Shown here one piece after another: positions 26,524-35,706 of a stretch of 64,000 nt of DNA (position 1 is its first letter; each line of letters opens with the position of its first letter). A program made the translations under genes and the position numbers. The notes under the pieces were generated by a model. The model was given only the letters and a program-made list of their open reading frames with translations. It made no database searches and had not been told where the DNA came from. Origin of the DNA: Paraburkholderia largidicola (GTDB lineage: Bacteria > Pseudomonadota > Gammaproteobacteria > Burkholderiales > Burkholderiaceae); the NCBI RefSeq assembly GCF_013426895.1, contig NZ_AP023175.1, positions 1,302,001 through 1,366,000 of the forward strand, in the 5' to 3' direction.

Positions 26524-27525
26524 TCAGCGCTTCATGTCGTTGCGGAAAAGGGTGCCTGCATTGGCCGCGCGTGCACGCGCGACGGCAAGCGTCGCAATGG
26601 CCGTGTCTTGCGCGCCCGTGCCCGTGAGGTCGCATAGCGTGATGTCGCTGTCATTCGTGCGGCCCTGGGCCTGTCCTGCGATGATCTGTCCGAGTTCGGC
26701 ATGCGGTGCATTCGCGTCGACGACGCCCGCTTCAACGGCGTGATGAAGCTCGCCGAGCACGCGCGTCTGCGCGACGCGGTCGCACACATAGCGCGCCGCC
26801 ACCAGTGCTTGCGGCGCGATCTCGTTCTTGTGCTCCGCATCCGAACCCATCGCCGTGATGTGCAGGCCCGGATGCAGGTCGGCCGCGTGAATCAGCGGCT
26901 CGGTGCTGGGAGTGGTCGTGATCGCGATGTCCGCTTCGGCGAGCGCGTGATGCACGTCGCGCGCCACTTCGCACGCGATCTGCAATTGCGCGGACATGTC
27001 GGCGGCGAATCGTTCGGCGTTCGCGCGATTGCGCGCCCACACTTTCACGCGCTCGACCTTTCTCACCATCGCGAGCGCCTGCAATTGCAGACGTGCCTGT
27101 TCGCCTGCGCCGATCAACGCAACGTTTGGCGTGTGCTGTTTCGCAAGCCAGCGCGCCGCGACGGCGCCCGCGGCCGCTGTACGCACGGCCGTCAGATAAC
27201 CGTTATCGAGCAGCACCGCTTCCGTGAGTCCCGTTTTCGCCGACAGCACGAGCATCAATCCATTGAGACTCGGCAGTCCAAGCTTCGGGTTGTCGAAGAA
27301 TCCGGGGCTGACCTTGATCGCGAAGCTGTCGAAGCGCGGCAGATACGCGGTCTTCACATCGACTTCGCCGCGATGCTCGGGCAAATCGAGCCGCAGGATC
27401 GGCGGCATCGCAACGGCTTCCGTGGCGAGCGCCAGAAACGCGGATTCGATCTGATCGACGGCGGCGAGGTCGAGTGGCACGAGTGCTCTGAGTTGCGCTT
27501 CGCCGAGCAAGGTAATGGCTGTCAT
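26524..27525 (-). CDS. eutC: Ornithine cyclodeaminase-family protein EutC (hydroxyectoine utilisation)
   Basis: 333 residues of the ornithine cyclodeaminase/mu-crystallin family: N-terminal dimerisation part, then a Rossmann domain (VALIGAGEQARLQLQALAMVR near residue 135) and ITTTPSTEPLI, with GSDAEHKNEI near residue 230. In characterised loci EutC acts with EutB in the conversion of 5-hydroxyectoine to ectoine. Short spacing on both sides (13 bp to eutB, nine to doeA) shows a single operon. By sequence alone it could be any OCD-family amino-acid enzyme. Confidence 0.88.
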   Translation of the reverse strand: MTAITLLGEAQLRALVPLDLAAVDQIESAFLALATEAVAMPPILRLDLPEHRGEVDVKTAYLPRFDSFAIKVSPGFFDNPKLGLPSLNGLMLVLSAKTGLTEAVLLDNGYLTAVRTAAAGAVAARWLAKQHTPNVALIGAGEQARLQLQALAMVRKVERVKVWARNRANAERFAADMSAQLQIACEVARDVHHALAEADIAITTTPSTEPLIHAADLHPGLHITAMGSDAEHKNEIAPQALVAARYVCDRVAQTRVLGELHHAVEAGVVDANAPHAELGQIIAGQAQGRTNDSDITLCDLTGTGAQDTAIATLAVARARAANAGTLFRNDMKR

Positions 27526-27538
27526 CCGTCACTCCATA

Positions 27539-28528
27539 TCAGGCTGCACCGACGATGCGGCGATGCTGGTTCATGTCGATATTGGCGCCCGTCACGATCA
27601 GCACGATCGGGCCGTGTTCAACCGCCCCATTGCCGAGACGCCCCGCGAGCAGCGCAGCGATGCCCACTGCGGCAGCGCCTTCGAGCACCAGATGTTCGGC
27701 TTCATATGCGTGCACGATGCCGCGCGCAATCGACGCCTCGTCGAGCAATACGACCTCGTCGATCAGTTCTCGCGATAGAGAAAACGTATGCCGGTTGTCG
27801 AGCCCGATGCCGCCGCCCAGCGAGTCTGCGAGCGTCACCAGCTCATCGACGAGTACGGGCTTGCCCGCCACGAGACTCGCGTGCATCGCGGCGCCGCGTT
27901 CCATCGTCACGCCCGTCATGCGCACGCTCGGCGCGATCTGCTTCGCGGCGAACGCGACACCGGAGAAAAGTCCGCCGCCCGACAGTGGCACCGCGATATG
28001 CGCGACGTCGGGCAAGTCTTCCGCGATCTCGATGCCAATGGTCGCCTGCCCGGCGATCACGTCGAGATGATCGAACGGCGGCACGTACGCATAGCCTTCT
28101 TCGCGTACGAGTCGTTGCGCTTCATGTTGCGCATCGTCCTGACTCTTGCCGACGATGTGCGCCTGGGCACCCAGCGCGCGCACGGCCTCGACCTTGTTCG
28201 ACGGCACCAGCGACGACATGCACACGGCCGCCTCGATGCCGAGCGCGCGCGCCGCGTGTGCGACGGCTCGCCCGTGATTGCCCGTCGACGCCGTGACCAC
28301 CCGTGTGCATCCCGCTTCGGCAAGGCGCACGAGCGCGTTCGTCGCGCCGCGCAGCTTGAAGCTGCCCGTCGGCTGGACGGTTTCGAGTTTCAGATAGACG
28401 GGCGCCTTCGCAACAGCCGACAAGGCGTGCGATTCGACGAGCGGCGTGCGCAGCACGCGCCCCTCCATACGCCGTCGGGCGGCATAGACATCGGCGAGCG
28501 AAAGTTCGGACATGGACGGCCCTTGCAC
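27539..28528 (-). CDS. eutB: PLP-dependent threonine dehydratase-like EutB (hydroxyectoine utilisation)
   Basis: 329 residues of the fold-type II PLP family. The PLP Lys lies in PTGSFKLRGATNAL (near residue 52), and the cofactor phosphate loop is PLSGGGLFSG. The length and ASTGNHGRAVAHAAR segment match catabolic threonine dehydratase/serine racemase-like enzymes. EutB is thought to remove the hydroxyl group of 5-hydroxyectoine as water, with EutC. It is the first enzyme gene after the 141-bp gap downstream of enuR, where a candidate EnuR site lies. Confidence 0.88.
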   Translation of the reverse strand: MQGPSMSELSLADVYAARRRMEGRVLRTPLVESHALSAVAKAPVYLKLETVQPTGSFKLRGATNALVRLAEAGCTRVVTASTGNHGRAVAHAARALGIEAAVCMSSLVPSNKVEAVRALGAQAHIVGKSQDDAQHEAQRLVREEGYAYVPPFDHLDVIAGQATIGIEIAEDLPDVAHIAVPLSGGGLFSGVAFAAKQIAPSVRMTGVTMERGAAMHASLVAGKPVLVDELVTLADSLGGGIGLDNRHTFSLSRELIDEVVLLDEASIARGIVHAYEAEHLVLEGAAAVGIAALLAGRLGNGAVEHGPIVLIVTGANIDMNQHRRIVGAA

Positions 28529-28622
28529 CTGTTCACGACCGCTGCGGCACGCGTCGCAGGGATTCGACGCGGGCTGCAGCGGACTCAGTGCGGCCAGTCT
28601 AATGTTCTAAATATTGTTTTCT

Positions 28623-28637
28623 ATTGTCCTGGTACAT
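28623..28637. promoter_or_regulatory. Candidate EnuR operator upstream of eutB
   Basis: attgtcctggtacat, about 95 bp before the eutB start in the enuR-eutB gap. The decamer attgtcct(g/a)g recurs at 30151 in the only other control region of the cluster. It is preceded by an AT-rich stretch suitable for a promoter. The match is observed; binding is inference. Confidence 0.45.
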
Positions 28638-28669
28638 TTCGTTTTGCCCGTTCGCATGCGGTGACGCGT

Positions 28670-30067
28670 TCAGCCAAAGTCATGCACCTGCGGGTATTGC
28701 TCGAACACGTCGCGCATCGTTTCAAGTGCTTCCTGATAGACCTCGTCGCTCACTTCCGCGCCCACGCAAAGGCGCACCGCATTGGGCCGATCCGCGCCGC
28801 GCACGAGAAACGGATCAGGCGACGTCACGGCGATATTGCGGTTGCGCAGCTCGCGCACGAGCCGATCCGCCTGCCAGTGATCGGGCACGCGCAGCCATAC
28901 CGACAGCCCTTGCGGATGCGAGCCGAGCACATACGGCTCCAGTATTTTTCGCGCGATCGCCTGACGGATCGCCAGCCGCCCGCGCTGCATGTCCACGAGC
29001 CTCGCCGCCGTGCCGTCGTTGATCCAGCGCGTCGCCACTTCCGCCATCGGCGAGGTCGCCATCCAGCTGCTCACGCGCAATACGCTCTCGGCGCGCAGCG
29101 CGAGCCGGCGCGGCGTCGTCAAATAACCGATGCGCAAGCCCGCCAACACCGACTTCGACATGCTCGTGCAGTAGAACGACAGGTCCGGAATATGGCTCGA
29201 AATCGGCGCAGGGCGTGACACGGGCAACGGCCCATAGACGTCGTCCTCGATCACGAACACACCGTAGCGTTCCGCGATCCGCGCAATCGAACGGCGTCGC
29301 GACTCCGGCATCATCGCGACCGTGGGATTGTTCAGCGTGGGTGTGCAGACGAGCGCCGTAATGCGCTCGCTGTCGCACATTTCTTCGAAATGCTCGGGGT
29401 GTATGCCGTACTCGTCGATCTCGAGTCCTTTCAGCGTAAATCCCAGCACGTTCGCGGAGCCGATCACGCCGTGATCGGTCAGGCTTTCGCATAGCACCGT
29501 ATCGCCGGGACCGACCAGCGACGCGAGCGCGAGAAAGATGCCGTGCGCGGCGCCATTGGTGACGAGCATCGTATCCATCGAAGCGGGCATGCCCATTGTC
29601 TGCAGCCACGCAATGCCCGCCTGGCGGTGATGCTCGAAACCCGCAATCGGCCTGAACGCGCGGATCCACGGCTGGTCTTCGATCTTCGAGAGTGTCGCGC
29701 ACACCTTGCGCCACATCGCGTCGTGCTCGGGCGTATGGATGATGCGTGCAATTGAAAAGTCGATGACAGAGCGCTCCGCCGTATCGAGCATGTAGTTCGA
29801 CATCGTCTCCGTGACGCGTTCGGCGACGAAGCTGCCCCGCCCCACTTCGCAGCGAATCAACCCCTGCCGCTCCAGTTCCTTGTATGCATTCGTCACGGTC
29901 TGCACGCTGATCGACAGCTCGGAAGCGACGTCGCGCTGCGGCGGCAGGCGCGCGCCCGCGCGCAGCGACTCGCTTTCGATATCCGTCGCAATCGCCTTTA
30001 CCAGCCGCTTGTACTTCGATTCGACGCCATGTACTGCGCCGACCGCTTCCCGCCATTGCTCGATCAC
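28670..30067 (-). CDS. enuR: MocR/GntR-type regulator EnuR of ectoine utilisation
   Basis: 465 residues with the MocR layout: a GntR winged helix (about 15-80, with LPPQRDVASELSISVQTVTNAYKELE) joined by a linker to an aminotransferase-fold domain. The PLP-binding Lys is in YCTSMSKSVLAGLRIGYL (near residue 300), preceded by the VIEDDVYGPL Asp/Tyr pair. EnuR represses ectoine catabolic genes and is relieved when PLP forms adducts with degradation intermediates such as diaminobutyrate. It is divergent from ehuB and upstream of eutB, the position expected for a regulator of both transcripts. Confidence 0.92.
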   Translation of the reverse strand: MIEQWREAVGAVHGVESKYKRLVKAIATDIESESLRAGARLPPQRDVASELSISVQTVTNAYKELERQGLIRCEVGRGSFVAERVTETMSNYMLDTAERSVIDFSIARIIHTPEHDAMWRKVCATLSKIEDQPWIRAFRPIAGFEHHRQAGIAWLQTMGMPASMDTMLVTNGAAHGIFLALASLVGPGDTVLCESLTDHGVIGSANVLGFTLKGLEIDEYGIHPEHFEEMCDSERITALVCTPTLNNPTVAMMPESRRRSIARIAERYGVFVIEDDVYGPLPVSRPAPISSHIPDLSFYCTSMSKSVLAGLRIGYLTTPRRLALRAESVLRVSSWMATSPMAEVATRWINDGTAARLVDMQRGRLAIRQAIARKILEPYVLGSHPQGLSVWLRVPDHWQADRLVRELRNRNIAVTSPDPFLVRGADRPNAVRLCVGAEVSDEVYQEALETMRDVFEQYPQVHDFG

Positions 30068-30150
30068 CTGCTGACTCCCGTCTCATGCAAAGCCGCTCAT
30101 GCAGCGCGCCCGACACCATGCATAGTGCGACAAAAGAGGCTGCAAAAATT

Positions 30151-30166
30151 ATTGTCCTAGAGCAAT
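30151..30166. promoter_or_regulatory. Candidate EnuR operator in the enuR-ehuB divergent promoter
   Basis: ATTGTCCTAGAGCAAT is a nearly perfect 16-bp palindrome midway between the enuR start (30067) and the ehuB start (30327). It shares attgtcct(a/g)g with 28623. It lies where a repressor of both promoters should bind. This is inference from symmetry and position. Confidence 0.5.
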
Positions 30167-30326
30167 CGCAACAAAAAAATGGCTTTGTATGCTGCGTTCA
30201 TGGGTCGCATCACGGGACATCTCGAACGCCCCGGAAGTGCATGCCACATCGGGTTTTCCCGGGTTCATGGCGCACGCCGCACTGCGCCATTCATCACTCT
30301 CCTTTTCGTCCTCATACGGAATCGCC

Positions 30327-31181
30327 ATGAAATCGAAGCGCACGTCAGTCATGCTCGGCGCCCTCTGCCTCGCGGCAGCGAGCCTCGCCATGCACACCCA
30401 GTTCGCGTCGGCTGAAACGACGTTGCAGCGCATCCAGCGCACCGGCGAGGTGCGCATCGGTTACGCGAACGAAGCGCCGTTCGCGTACACGCAGCCGGAC
30501 GGCAAGGTGACGGGCGAGTCGCCTGAAATCTCGCGCAAGATCTTCGAAAAGCTCGGTGTAAAGAAAGTGGATGCCGTGCTGACGGAATGGGGTTCGCTGA
30601 TTCCGGGCCTGCGCGCAGGGCGCTTCGACGTCATCGCTGCGGGCATGTACATCACGCCCGAGCGATGCAAGCAGGTTGCGTTCGCCGATCCGCAATACCA
30701 GATCCAGGACACGCTGCTCGTGATGAAGGGCAATCCGAAGAATCTGCACAGCTATGGCGATCTCGCGAAGCAGCCGGACCTCAAGCTCGCGGTGATGGCA
30801 GGCGCCGTCGAAGTCGCCAATTCGCGCGATGCGGGCGTCAAGGACGCGCAATTGCTGCAAGTGCCCGACACCACAGCGCAGTTGCAGGCAGTGCGCACGC
30901 GCCGCGCCGACGCTGCAGCCGGTACCGCGCTGACGATGAAGGGGCTTGCATCGAAAGATGCAGGCCAGGTCGAAACCGTCTCGTTCTTCAAGGACGATCC
31001 GAACCACACGGGCTACGGCGCGCTCGCGTTCCGTCCAGAAGACACCGAACTGCGCGATGCCGTGAACAAGCAACTGCATCAATGGCTCGGCACACCCGAT
31101 CATCTCGCCACCGTCGGACCCTTCGGCTTCGACAAAACGAATCTGACCAGCAAGACAGCCGCGCAAATCTGCGGCCAGTGA
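30327..31181 (+). CDS. ehuB: Ectoine/hydroxyectoine ABC transporter, substrate-binding protein EhuB
   Basis: 284 residues from ATG 30327, which gives a clean signal peptide (KSKRTSVMLGALCLAAASLAM, cut near FASA); the upstream extension to 30189 lacks such a start. The mature part is a family 3 solute-binding protein: RIGYANEAPFAYTQPDGKVTGESPEI, FDVIAAGMYITPERC, and FRPEDTELRDAVN. EhuB captures ectoines in the periplasm with high affinity. It heads a four-gene plus-strand transport operon that diverges from enuR. Confidence 0.93.
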   Translation: MKSKRTSVMLGALCLAAASLAMHTQFASAETTLQRIQRTGEVRIGYANEAPFAYTQPDGKVTGESPEISRKIFEKLGVKKVDAVLTEWGSLIPGLRAGRFDVIAAGMYITPERCKQVAFADPQYQIQDTLLVMKGNPKNLHSYGDLAKQPDLKLAVMAGAVEVANSRDAGVKDAQLLQVPDTTAQLQAVRTRRADAAAGTALTMKGLASKDAGQVETVSFFKDDPNHTGYGALAFRPEDTELRDAVNKQLHQWLGTPDHLATVGPFGFDKTNLTSKTAAQICGQ

Positions 31182-31369
31182 TGCGTCGCGACGGGTACGT
31201 AAAGTGAATGCGTAACCCAGTGCGGGGCACGCGAATCTCACGCGCCGCAAACGCCAGACATTGCTTGCGGTGCAATGCGGATCGCGCACGCCAGGGAGGC
31301 ACCGAGATTGCTTCCTGCATCTAAACCCGGGCGCATTCGTGCGCCAATCATGCAAGCGAGGCAACCGCC

Positions 31370-32050
31370 ATGCGTGAACTATTTCCTCTGCTGCTGCAAG
31401 GCACGCTCGTGACCATCGAGATTGCCGCGCTCGGCACGCTGCTCGCCATCGCCATGGCCTTCGTCGCCACGGCTGCAAAGCTCGCGACATGGGCGCCGTT
31501 GCGCTGGGTCGGGAACGTGTATGTCGAAGTCTTTCGCGGCACGTCGCTGCTCGTGCAGTTGTTCTGGTTTTTCTTCGTGCTGCCGCTGCCGCCGTTCCGG
31601 ATCGAACTGACGCCTTTCACCGTGGCTATCGTAGGCCTTGGCCTGCACTACGGCGCGTACGGCTCGGAGATTCTGCGCGGCGCGCTGCGCTCGGTGCCGG
31701 GGGGCCAGTTCGAAGCAGCCGTCGCGCTGAACATGTCGGCCTTCTCGCGCATGCGCCGCATCATCCTGCCGCAGGCGATGATCAACGCGCTACCGCCCGC
31801 GACCAACCTGATGATCGAGCTGTTGAAGGGCACCTCGCTCGTCTCGCTGATCACGCTGTCGGATCTCACGTTCCGCGCGCGCCAGCTCGACGAGGCAACG
31901 TTCAAGACAGCGGAGATCTTCTGCCTCACGCTCGTCATCTACTTCGTGCTCGCGCAATTGCTCGTCACGCTGATGCGTCATTTCGAGCGGCGCATGAGCC
32001 ACGGCATCATCGCGCACAGTTCGCGTCAGACCACGCAAAAGGCGGCGTAA
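31370..32050 (+). CDS. ehuC: Ectoine/hydroxyectoine ABC transporter permease EhuC
   Basis: 226 residues with about five membrane helices and the His/Glu/Arg/Opine-type permease coupling loop (GGQFEAAVALNMSAFSRMRRIILPQAM). FRGTSLLVQLFWFFFVLPL near the middle is typical of this family. It starts 188 bp after ehuB, and its TAA overlaps the ATG of ehuD (TAATG). EhuC and EhuD should form the membrane heterodimer energised by EhuA. Confidence 0.92.
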   Translation: MRELFPLLLQGTLVTIEIAALGTLLAIAMAFVATAAKLATWAPLRWVGNVYVEVFRGTSLLVQLFWFFFVLPLPPFRIELTPFTVAIVGLGLHYGAYGSEILRGALRSVPGGQFEAAVALNMSAFSRMRRIILPQAMINALPPATNLMIELLKGTSLVSLITLSDLTFRARQLDEATFKTAEIFCLTLVIYFVLAQLLVTLMRHFERRMSHGIIAHSSRQTTQKAA

Positions 32051-32709
32051 TGAATCACTTCTTCGATCTGCAATACGCCGCGCATATCCTGCCTGACCTT
32101 GCGCGCGCGTCTATCTACACGATCCTGATCACGCTGGTCGGCTTTGCGATTGCGCTGGTACTCGGCCTCGTGCTCGCGATCCTGCGGCGCAGTCCGATCA
32201 AAGCCGTGTCGCGTACGGTCGGGTTCATCGTCGAATTCATCCGCAGCACGCCGCTGCTGATCCAGGTCTACGTGCTGTTCTATGTGCTGCCGGCATACGG
32301 CATCACGATGTCGGCGCTTATGGCTGGCACGATCGGTATCGCGCTGCATTATGCGTGCTACACGTCGGAGGTGTATCGCGCGGGTTTGAACGGCGTTGCG
32401 CGTGGCCAGTGGGAAGCGGCGTGCGCGTTGTCGCTGTCGCCGTGGCGCACGTATAGCGGTGTGATTCTGCCGCAGGCCGTGCGGCCCATCATTCCCGCGC
32501 TCGGCAACTATCTCGTCGCGATGTTCAAGGACACGCCCGTGCTATCGGCCATCACCGTGGTCGAACTCATGCAGCAGGCGAAGAACGTCGGCTCGGAAAC
32601 GTTCCGCTACCTGGAGCCGATCACGCTCGCGGGTTTGTTCTTCCTCGTCATCAGCGTAACGTTCGCCCAACTCGTGCGGCAGCTGGAATTCCGCCTGAGG
32701 CTGCCATGA
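32050..32709 (+). CDS. ehuD: Ectoine/hydroxyectoine ABC transporter permease EhuD
   Basis: 219 residues from the ATG at 32050 that overlaps the ehuC stop by one base. The family coupling segment is GQWEAACALSLSPWRTYSGVILPQAVRP, and the first half has FIRSTPLLIQVYVLFYVLPAYG. Five hydrophobic helices are visible. Its stop overlaps the ehuA ATG by four bases. Partner of EhuC in the membrane channel. Confidence 0.92.
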   Translation: MNHFFDLQYAAHILPDLARASIYTILITLVGFAIALVLGLVLAILRRSPIKAVSRTVGFIVEFIRSTPLLIQVYVLFYVLPAYGITMSALMAGTIGIALHYACYTSEVYRAGLNGVARGQWEAACALSLSPWRTYSGVILPQAVRPIIPALGNYLVAMFKDTPVLSAITVVELMQQAKNVGSETFRYLEPITLAGLFFLVISVTFAQLVRQLEFRLRLP

Positions 32710-33584
32710 AAACACACGACACCCCTTTGCAGTCCGAGTCCCCCGTGATGGAGAAAGAGATGAAGCGAGACCCCGTTGCCGCGTTGAGCGAAACATCGAA
32801 CCCGATTGGCGAACAGCCGATGGTCCGGTTCGCCGGCGTGACGAAGCGCTACGGCGCGCTCACCGTGCTCGACGAACTCGATCTGGAAATCGCGCCGAAC
32901 GAGAAGGTGGCGATCATCGGGCCCAGCGGCTCGGGCAAGTCGACGCTATTGCGCGTGCTGATGACGCTCGATCCGCTGACGAGCGGCATGATCGAAGTGG
33001 ACGGCGAACCGCTCACCCACATGCGCAAGAACGGCGTGCTCGTGCCTGCCTCGCTCGCGCATCTGCGCCGCGTGCGCAGCAAGATCGGCATGGTGTTCCA
33101 GAGCTTCAACCTGTTCCCGCACATGACAGCCCTCGCCAATACGATCGAAGCGCCGATGCAGGTGCTCGGCCTGTCGCGCAAGGAAGCAACGGAACGTGCG
33201 CGCGAGTTGCTTTCGCTGGTGGGTCTCGCGGACAAGTGCAATCACTATCCGTCGCAGTTGTCGGGCGGTCAGCAGCAGCGCGTAGCGATTGCGCGCGCAT
33301 TGGCAATGCGCCCGAAGGTGATGCTGTTCGACGAAGTGACGTCCGCGCTCGATCCCGAGCTATGCGGCGAAGTGCTGAACGTGATCCGCCGGCTCGGCGA
33401 AGAACACAACCTGACGATGCTGATGGTGACGCACCAGATGGGTTTCGCGCGTGAATTTGCCGACCGCGTGTGCTTCTTCTCGCAAGGCAAGATCATCGAG
33501 CAGGGACCGCCGCAGCAATTCTTCACATCGCCGCAGCACGAACGCACGCAGCAGTTCCTGCGCGCGGTTCGCGAAGCGGTCTAA
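32706..33584 (+). CDS. ehuA: Ectoine/hydroxyectoine ABC transporter ATP-binding protein EhuA
   Basis: 292 residues from the ATG overlapping ehuD, with a polar N-terminal extension of about 35 residues not shared by most amino-acid transporter ATPases; translation from an in-frame ATG at 32748 is possible. Walker A is GPSGSGKST, the signature LSGGQQQR, Walker B LFDEVTSALDP, and the switch His is in MVTHQMGFA. It energises uptake through EhuCD. The gene converges on the MFS exporter with only 40 bp between the stops. Confidence 0.92.
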   Translation: MKTHDTPLQSESPVMEKEMKRDPVAALSETSNPIGEQPMVRFAGVTKRYGALTVLDELDLEIAPNEKVAIIGPSGSGKSTLLRVLMTLDPLTSGMIEVDGEPLTHMRKNGVLVPASLAHLRRVRSKIGMVFQSFNLFPHMTALANTIEAPMQVLGLSRKEATERARELLSLVGLADKCNHYPSQLSGGQQQRVAIARALAMRPKVMLFDEVTSALDPELCGEVLNVIRRLGEEHNLTMLMVTHQMGFAREFADRVCFFSQGKIIEQGPPQQFFTSPQHERTQQFLRAVREAV

Positions 33585-33598
33585 AGCGTTTTGCGCTG

Positions 33599-33634
33599 AC
33601 GCGTGACGTTCGCAAAGGAGCGCGTCACGCTTTC
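33599..33634. terminator. Probable terminator between ehuA and the MFS exporter
   Basis: The stem gcgtgacg (33601-33608) pairs with cgtcacgc (33623-33630) and is followed by tttcc, which lets the plus-strand ehu transcript end here. The hairpin overlaps the last codons and stop of the opposing minus-strand gene. The U-tract is short. Confidence 0.5.
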
Positions 33635-35028
33635 CCTCTTCCGCCGCGCGCGAGTTCTTCGCCGCTGTTGTGCGGCAGCTTTGCCGTCACGGGAATCGAC
33701 GCGAGCGAGAACAGGCCGACCACCAGGAACGCGGGCCAGAAGTCACTCCACACGATGGTGGGGTGCCCTTGCACGTTGTGCGAGATCTGCAGCACGATGC
33801 CCGCGATCGTCACGCCGAGACCGAGTGAAATCTGTTGCACCACGCTCGCGACGCTCGTCGCGCGGCCCACATCGCGGCCTGGAATGTCAGCGTAGGCGAG
33901 CGAGTTCAGCGACGTGAACTGCAACGACGGGAACACGCCGCCGAACAGCACGACGAACCAGATCACAGCGTGCGGCGTTCCTGGACCGAACAGACCATAA
34001 CTCGCGATCGCGCAACCGGCCAGCACCGCGTTGAACATCAGCACGCGTCGAAAGCCGAAGCGCGCAAGCACCGGCGACACGATCGTCTTCATGAAGATCG
34101 AGCCGAACGCCGATGCGCAGGTGATCGTGCCCGCCGCGAACGGCGTCATGCCGAGCCCTTCCTGCAACGCGAGCGGCAACAGGAACGGCACGGCCCCCAG
34201 GCCGATCCGGAACAGCGAGCCACCTGCGACGCTCGCGTGAAAACTCGGGATGCGCAGCAGCCTGAGATCGAGCACCGGACGTTCGACGCGGCTCGCGTAG
34301 CGCCAGTAGACGAGCAGCAACACGGCGCCGAGCACGCACATCGCCGTCGATAGTCGGTCCGATACCAGTTCGCCGCCGACCAGCGACAAGCCGAGCATGA
34401 ACAGCGACGCGCCGCTGGCCGACAGCACGAAACCGGTCCAGTCGAGCGGTCCGGGATGCGCTTCGCGCACGTTGGCGATGTGTCGGTTCGTGAGCCAGAT
34501 GCCGAACAGGCCGATCGGAATGTTGACGATGAAGATCAGCCGCCAATGCAGATAGGTCGTGATGAAGCCGCCGAGCGGCGGCCCGACGACGGGCCCGAGC
34601 AGCGCGGGCACGGTCAGATAGTTGACGGCGCGGATGAAGTCCGACTTCGGCACCGACCTGAAGATGATGATGCGCCCGACGGGCACCATCATTGCGCCGC
34701 CGATGCCCTGCACGAAACGCGCGGCGACGAAGAGCGGCAGATTCGTCGAGGCAGCCGCCATCAGCGAGCCGGCCATGAAGATGCCGATTGCCGTGCGAAA
34801 TACGGAGCGTGGGCCGTAGCGGTCGGCTACCCAACCGCAGACGGGGATGAAGACACCGAGGCCGATCACGTAGGCCGTGATGGCGAGTTTCAGTGTGATT
34901 GGGTCGTGACCCAGGTCCCGGGCCAGCACGGGTAGTGACGTGACGAGGACTGTCGAGTCCACGTTCTCCATGAACATCGCGCAGGCGACGATGAGGGGCA
35001 CGATGAAGGTGCCGATTGCCAGAGGCAT
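33625..35028 (-). CDS. MFS exporter, DHA2 (EmrB-like) family
   Basis: 467 residues with at least 12 hydrophobic segments. The opening (ENVDSTVLVTSLPVLARDLG) and motif A-like CGWVADRYGPRSVFRTA, plus the antiporter motif C-like GPVVGPPLGGFI in helix 5, mark a drug:H+ antiporter of the DHA2 group. The N-terminus begins about 90 bp from inverted-repeat copy 2, so the promoter must lie in or next to the repeat. The substrate is unknown; no regulator gene sits beside it. Confidence 0.88.
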   Translation of the reverse strand: MPLAIGTFIVPLIVACAMFMENVDSTVLVTSLPVLARDLGHDPITLKLAITAYVIGLGVFIPVCGWVADRYGPRSVFRTAIGIFMAGSLMAAASTNLPLFVAARFVQGIGGAMMVPVGRIIIFRSVPKSDFIRAVNYLTVPALLGPVVGPPLGGFITTYLHWRLIFIVNIPIGLFGIWLTNRHIANVREAHPGPLDWTGFVLSASGASLFMLGLSLVGGELVSDRLSTAMCVLGAVLLLVYWRYASRVERPVLDLRLLRIPSFHASVAGGSLFRIGLGAVPFLLPLALQEGLGMTPFAAGTITCASAFGSIFMKTIVSPVLARFGFRRVLMFNAVLAGCAIASYGLFGPGTPHAVIWFVVLFGGVFPSLQFTSLNSLAYADIPGRDVGRATSVASVVQQISLGLGVTIAGIVLQISHNVQGHPTIVWSDFWPAFLVVGLFSLASIPVTAKLPHNSGEELARGGRGKA

Positions 35029-35706
35029 GGTGTTTTGGTGTTTTTTTGTCTGCGACGCTGTTGGGGGTTGGTTGGGTTTTTGTGGTGCGTGGGCGGGTTG
35101 GTTGTTCTGGCCTTGGCGATGGCATCCGCGCTTTGCCTTCGTGCTTCAAGCGTTGCCCCTGTGCGGGGCGGCACCTACTTTTCTTTGCCGCCGCAAAGAA
35201 AAGTAGGCAAAAGAAAGCGGCTCACACCGCCAGTTCTAGTGTTTGCCTGAGGGCCCCCAACGGGTCTTACGCTTCAAACGGCAGCACCTTGTTTCGCGTT
35301 CGTTGCCAACGTTCTCTCCGTACGCCTCACCCACTTCACGCACCCGCATCACAGCACGCCGTGCCAGATAGCCCGCCGCCGCCCAGGTGGCAAACGGTGT
35401 GCAGGTTGTCGCACCGTACAGATCAGCGCTCTTACCAGAAACACCAATCCTGCTACACAGTCCGGAGTAATGCGCCTATGGCGCGAATGCCTACACATCG
35501 TTTGCCACCTGGGCGGCACGAACCGCTCGCTGTCGCTCGCCCTTGTGCGGGTGTCTGAAGCGGCTGAGGCATCCGTTCGAAGCGTTGGCAACGGACGTCG
35601 GCCAGCGCGATGCAGTGTGAGGTGTAGGACCGGTTGGGGGCCCTCAGGCAGGAAGTAGCACTGGCGGTGTGAGCCGCTTTCTTTTGCCTACTTTTCTTTG
35701 CGGCGG

